Origin: Sphingomonas taxi
Lineage (GTDB): Bacteria; Pseudomonadota; Alphaproteobacteria; Sphingomonadales; Sphingomonadaceae
Length of the DNA: 64,000 nt
NCBI GenBank assembly: GCA_003243195.1
Contig: QFQI01000002.1
Coordinates: 372,001 to 436,000, forward strand
Direction of reading: 5' to 3'
Numbering within the stretch: the first letter of the stretch is position 1; every line of letters begins with the position of its first letter. Shown here one piece after another: positions 62,534-64,000 of the stretch. A program made the translations under genes and the position numbers. The notes under the pieces were generated by a model. It saw nothing but the letters and a program-made list of their open reading frames with translations. It was not told where the DNA came from and ran no database searches.

Positions 62534-63762
62534 CAGACGCTGGCGCCCATCAGCAGCCGTGGCAGGGTGCCGCTCTCGCCGCGCGCCTCGCCCATGAAGC
62601 GGTCCTTGAGCGGCGGCAGGCGATCGACCGCCGAGATGCCGAGGCGGCGCACGGCGCTGGCGGCCTTGCCGGGCACGCCGAACAGCCGCGTCAGCGTGTC
62701 GGTCGCGGCGGCGACCATGAACGTGTCGAGGCTGCGCCAGCTTTCGTAGCGCTTGAGCAATTGCGCGTCGCCCGCTTCCAGCCCGAGCCGCCGCCCCTCG
62801 ACCAGCACCTCGACCAGCGCGGCAACATCGCGATAGCCGAGGTTCACCCCCTGCCCGGCGATCGGATGGATGCCGTGCGCCGCGTCACCGACCAGCACCA
62901 GCCGCGTGTCGGTGAGCCGCCCCGCATGGTGGAAGCCGAGCGGGTAGCTGGCGCGCGGGCTGGCGTGCGAGAGCGCGCCCAGGAACCCGCCCATCCGCCG
63001 CTCCGCTTCCGCCAGGAAGCCGCGATCGCCGAGCTTGAGCATCCCCGCGGCGTGATCCGACGCCACCGTCCACACGATCGCCGAACGGTGGCCGATCGCG
63101 TCGTCGGGCAATGGCAGCAGCGCGAAGGGACCGGAGGAATAGAAGATCTCATAGGCGACATTTTCATGGCTGCGCTCATGATGGAACGCGCCGATGATGG
63201 CGGCATGATCGTAGCGCCAGCGCGCGACGTTGATCCCCGCGGCCTCGCGCGTCGGCGAGTTGCGTCCCTCCGCCGCGACCAGCAGGTCGGCGGTGACGGT
63301 CGCCCCGGACGACAGCGTGGCGCGCACGCCATCGGCATCGCGCTCGATCGCGGTGGCCCGGGTCCGCATGCGCAGGTCGACATGCCCGGCGGCGCGCGCG
63401 GCGTCGTACAGCGCGCGCCGCAGCAGGCGGTTTTCGTACATCGTGCCGAGCGCGGCATCGTCCGGCGCCGGCACGAAGTCCAGCTTGCCCGGCGCCAGCC
63501 CGTCGCTGACGCGGATCTGCCGGATCTCGCAGCCCTGGCCGTGCAGTGCCGCGCCGACGCCGATCGCGTCGAGCATCCGGTGGCTGGCGCTCGCCACCGC
63601 CGAGGCGCGGCCGTCGAAGCCCGCCTCCAGCGTCACCGCCGGATCGGCGGGATCGACGACGATCGACGACAGGCCGTGGCGATCGAGCGCGATGGCCAGC
63701 GCGCTGCCGACCAGCCCGCCACCGAGAATGAGCACGTCTGCCCGCGCATCTGCATGGTCCAT
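62533..63762 (-). CDS. UbiH/UbiF-family FAD-dependent ubiquinone hydroxylase
   Basis: A 409-residue flavoprotein monooxygenase of ubiquinone biosynthesis. The N-terminal FAD motif is LILGGGLVGSALAIALDRHG, a DG-type motif occurs in the middle (LLVAAEGRNSPTREAAGI), and GDAAHGIHPIAGQGVNLGYRD, a UbiH signature broken here as GDAAHGIHPIAGQG, lies near residue 290. The exact ring position it hydroxylates (C5, C6 or C1) cannot be assigned; sphingomonads often use a UbiL- or UbiH-type enzyme. It is divergent from ftsK, with 129 bases between them, and is coupled to the racemase gene. Confidence 0.9.
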   Translation of the reverse strand: MDHADARADVLILGGGLVGSALAIALDRHGLSSIVVDPADPAVTLEAGFDGRASAVASASHRMLDAIGVGAALHGQGCEIRQIRVSDGLAPGKLDFVPAPDDAALGTMYENRLLRRALYDAARAAGHVDLRMRTRATAIERDADGVRATLSSGATVTADLLVAAEGRNSPTREAAGINVARWRYDHAAIIGAFHHERSHENVAYEIFYSSGPFALLPLPDDAIGHRSAIVWTVASDHAAGMLKLGDRGFLAEAERRMGGFLGALSHASPRASYPLGFHHAGRLTDTRLVLVGDAAHGIHPIAGQGVNLGYRDVAALVEVLVEGRRLGLEAGDAQLLKRYESWRSLDTFMVAAATDTLTRLFGVPGKAASAVRRLGISAVDRLPPLKDRFMGEARGESGTLPRLLMGASV

Positions 63763-63891
63763 TCCCCTGCCCTACCGCCTGCACGCCCGCATGCCAACGC
63801 CCCGCGCCGCCGTCTTGACGCCGCACGCGCGGCAGCGGACAATATGCGGATATCTTTCGGACATTGTTGGTGATCGGGTTGGGGGTTGGTG

Positions 63892-64000
63892 ATGGCGAGC
63901 CGGGCTGAGGCGCCGCTGTGGCGTGAGACGGTCAAGGCGGGGGCGCTGCGCAGCGGGGCGTTGATCGTCGCGATCGCGCTGTTCGCATTGACGCTGGCGA
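63892..64000 (+). CDS. ftsK: DNA translocase FtsK, first codons only
   Basis: The last 109 bases encode MASRAEAPLWRE and then a rising hydrophobic segment (SGALIVAIALFALTLA) that reads as the first transmembrane helix. This fits the N-terminus of sphingomonad FtsK proteins, whose genes lie next to ubiH. FtsK is anchored at the septum by four helices and pumps DNA during chromosome-dimer resolution. Only 36 codons are present and the motor domain lies outside the window, so the call rests on the helix pattern and neighbour. Confidence 0.6.
   Translation, partial: MASRAEAPLWRETVKAGALRSGALIVAIALFALTLA

Noticed and set aside
63850..63870. Minus-strand ATGTCCGA upstream of ftsK, resembling the arabinan-locus 11-mer
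   Set aside because: Only eight bases match, which is expected by chance about twice in a window of this size, and the genes there are unrelated.

Overview
The window is about 64 kb of very GC-rich chromosomal DNA from an alphaproteobacterium, most likely a sphingomonad (Sphingomonas or a close relative). Support for this comes from the gene order (rsmB-rpe-heparinase-purH; rnd-lptC-lptA-lptB-rpoN; gppA-rlmE), a sphingomonad-type TonB-dependent receptor, a bacterial CDC48-type ATPase and a divergent ubiH/ftsK pair. Gene density is high. No insertion sequence, phage gene, integrase or CRISPR array was seen, so this reads as core chromosome with a few accessory inserts.

Layout. 1-4642: end of rsmB, then rpe, a heparinase II/III-fold protein and purH. 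4672-13344 (minus strand): a polysaccharide flippase, polA, a class A beta-lactamase-like lipoprotein, nadB and an ABC ATPase. 13432-16457: a CHCC zinc-finger protein, tldD, a ccdAB toxin-antitoxin pair with a probable operator, a PNPOx-fold protein and a DUF2007 protein. 16542-18463: glnK-amtB, with a -24/-12 (sigma-54) promoter and a terminator. 18583-25951: a small membrane protein, a glutaminyl cyclase, a repeat-bearing non-coding stretch, nhaA, a lipoprotein, an S41 protease, a methyltransferase and an MFS transporter. 25976-31912: CDC48-like ATPase, LysR regulator, cyclophilin and mgtE. 31949-39241: prfC, a glycine-rich double cold-shock protein, rnd, lptC-lptA-lptB and rpoN.

39278-47129 is an arabinan-utilisation locus: a FadR-type regulator, a GH51 arabinofuranosidase, a GH43 exo-arabinofuranosidase, a TonB-dependent receptor and a GH43 endo-arabinanase lipoprotein. 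An identical 11-mer lies upstream of both transcription units and is a good operator candidate. The proposed order of work is surface cleavage of arabinan, uptake by the receptor, and release of arabinose in the periplasm.

47264-54928: a lipoprotein, a class I glutamine-amidotransferase-like hydrolase overlapping an EpsC serine acetyltransferase, tRNA-Gln(CTG) with its promoter, gppA-rlmE, and a secreted peptidase pair (S10 plus DUF885). 55017-61795 holds three members of the ligase-associated DNA repair set (MBL exonuclease, Lhr-type helicase, PdeM nuclease), but the ATP-dependent ligase is missing and two secreted-protease genes sit inside the cluster. The window ends with an Asp/Glu racemase, a UbiH-type hydroxylase and the first codons of ftsK.
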